Shown here piece after piece: positions 5,545 to 6,200 of a stretch of DNA of 6,200 nt (the first letter of the stretch is position 1; the number at the start of each line of letters is the position of its first letter). The translations under genes and the position numbers were made by a program. This DNA comes from Treponema sp. (lineage in GTDB: Bacteria > Spirochaetota > Spirochaetia > Treponematales > Breznakiellaceae), in assembly GCA_009785545.1 (NCBI GenBank), contig WQWD01000148.1:1-6200 (forward strand), in the 5' to 3' direction. A model generated the notes under the pieces. It searched no databases and was not told the DNA's origin. It worked only from the letters and a program-made list of their open reading frames with translations.

Positions 5545-5877
5545 ATGAGTGGTCAGGAAGTAAAGATTGCTTTTGGCAGAAATATCAAATCCTTGAGGGC
5601 ACAAAGACAATTTTCCCAAGCAGATTTAGCAGAACGAGCAGATATTTCAATTACTTTTTTAAGTAATATTGAGAGAGGGCTAAAATTTCCCAAGCCGGAA
5701 GTATTATACAAGATAGCTGTAAGCCTTGATTTAGAAATCTACGAACTTTTTATCACAAATTATGTGCCAAAAGCTGCACCAAAAAGCAATAAAAAACTAA
5801 TAAGCAGTCTTTCTAAAGATATGTCAAAAAAAATTAACAGTGCAATGGAAAGTGTTTTTAAGAAATACTTGAAGTAA
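5545..5877 (+). CDS. XRE-family helix-turn-helix transcriptional regulator
   Basis: This is a 110-residue cytoplasmic DNA-binding protein. The Cro/C1-type helix-turn-helix domain covers about residues 7-65, with the classic pattern FGRNIKSLRAQRQFSQADLAERADISITFLSNIERG (10-45) and the KFPKPEVLYKIAVSLDLEIYELF ending (47-69). The short tail (70-110) is Lys/Ser-rich and probably helical, perhaps for dimerisation; there is no effector or protease domain. An in-frame ATG exists at 5458, but it would add 29 residues unlike the family, lacks a ribosome site and overlaps the operator, so I place the start at 5545. The gene is divergent from the lipoprotein, and the shared 135-base gap holds a palindrome and four direct repeats. 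Repression of the lipoprotein promoter and of itself is the natural inference, not proven here. The family assignment is secure. Confidence 0.92.
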   Translation: MSGQEVKIAFGRNIKSLRAQRQFSQADLAERADISITFLSNIERGLKFPKPEVLYKIAVSLDLEIYELFITNYVPKAAPKSNKKLISSLSKDMSKKINSAMESVFKKYLK

Positions 5878-5913
5878 CTTTGTCATTGCCGAAAAACAAA
5901 TTATGACAAAGTT
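5876..5913 (+). repeat. 11-bp inverted repeat at the end of the regulator gene
   Basis: AACTTTGTCAT (5876-5886) and ATGACAAAGTT (5903-5913) are perfect reverse complements around a 16-base loop and begin inside the regulator's stop codon. It may end or stabilise the regulator transcript, but there is no U-tract and the stem is AT-rich, so it is not a standard intrinsic terminator. Confidence 0.5.
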
Positions 5914-5939
5914 GGAAGTGAAATCATCAAAATTATTTG

Positions 5940-5959
5940 AAGGCAGAAAATCACGCCTT
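5940..5959 (-). terminator. Weak terminator candidate downstream of the glycosidase gene
   Basis: On the - strand AAGGC (5959-5955) pairs with GCCTT (5944-5940) over a 10-base loop, followed by an AT-rich stretch ending in TTTT. It begins 8 bases after the glycosidase stop. The 5-bp stem makes this tentative. Confidence 0.25.
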
Positions 5960-5966
5960 TAAAACA

Positions 5967-6200
5967 TCAAGCCAATTTCACCAAAACCCCATCCCAAGCG
6001 GGCAGTGAACCTTCATATTTTTCACCTGATACCGACACAACCTGAGTTCCCGGCAAATAACCTGCAAACTTTTTCGGCACTTTGACAACATTGGAAGAAA
6101 AGTTAAGCGCAATTGTATACAATTCGCTTTCGTATTTTCGCTGATAAATAATAAGTTTGTTGTCAGCATAAACAGGGATAAACTCTCCGTAAAGCAAACA
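5967..6200 (-). CDS. C-terminus of a probable GH13 (alpha-amylase/alpha-glucosidase family) enzyme, truncated by window edge
   Basis: Only the last 77 codons are present; the frame is open to base 6200, so the apparent start inside it (a TTG) is not a real start. The visible pattern is LYGEFIPVYADNKLIIYQRK, then ELYTIALNFSSN, then a short strand-rich tail ending in WDGVLVKLA. This fits the C-terminal beta domain of GH13 enzymes, where a YG-F-P stretch precedes a strand with Y-R and then a LNFS strand after the catalytic barrel. Such enzymes cleave alpha-glucosidic bonds of starch- or isomaltose-type sugars in the cytoplasm or envelope. No catalytic residue lies in this part, so the substrate cannot be judged. 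It points towards the regulator gene (convergent). The family call rests on a short non-catalytic segment and is moderate. Confidence 0.6.
   Translation of the reverse strand, partial: CLLYGEFIPVYADNKLIIYQRKYESELYTIALNFSSNVVKVPKKFAGYLPGTQVVSVSGEKYEGSLPAWDGVLVKLA

Noticed and set aside
1..6200. CRISPR array, tRNA, rRNA, riboswitch or transposon ends.
   Set aside because: No regularly spaced identical repeats, tRNA-like cloverleaf, rRNA signature, transposase frame or terminal repeats were recognised on either strand.

Overview
The window looks like a chromosomal segment of a host-associated spirochaete, most likely a Treponema. The main reasons are a large secreted lipoprotein with a relaxed lipobox and a C-terminal FGE-sulfatase/C-type-lectin domain (a family expanded in treponemes), a RhuM-family gene, moderately AT-rich DNA and good Shine-Dalgarno sites. 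The genus is inferred from protein style only; there is no rRNA or marker gene here.

Layout. Bases 2-1228 (+) are the 3' two thirds of an ABC exporter half-transporter, cut by the window edge. Then come two + strand genes of accessory character: a 163-aa conserved-looking protein of unknown function with a cysteine cluster (1260-1751) and a RhuM-family gene (1791-2867), separated by a strong hairpin. The strand then switches. A 110-aa protein of unknown function (2962-3294, -) lies downstream of a 662-aa lipoprotein (3421-5409, -) made of a signal peptide, a small N-terminal beta domain, three tandem ~85-90-aa repeats and a C-terminal FGE-sulfatase domain. Divergent from the lipoprotein is a small XRE-family regulator (5545-5877, +). 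The right edge (5967-6200, -) holds the last 77 codons of what appears to be a GH13-type glycosidase. Every intergenic gap is under 140 bases, so no long stretch lacks a gene.

How the parts may work together. The 135-base gap between the regulator and the lipoprotein is the most structured non-coding DNA in the window. It has a near-consensus sigma-70 promoter for the lipoprotein (TTGACA, 17 bases, TATGAT), a perfect 13-bp inverted repeat straddling its -10 box, and four direct copies of a TCATATAG-type motif running into the regulator's own leader. The simplest reading is an XRE repressor that controls both itself and the lipoprotein.

The most notable signal is the extreme C-terminus of the lipoprotein. 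It matches the layout of variable regions in targets of diversity-generating retroelements (DGRs): RGGSW, then a stretch in which 21 of 23 codons end in a pyrimidine, then IGFRLARP. The cysteines needed for formylglycine-generating activity are absent. I propose a surface-displayed, possibly DGR-diversified binding protein under a dedicated repressor. No reverse transcriptase or template repeat is present in this window, so the DGR link remains a hypothesis.
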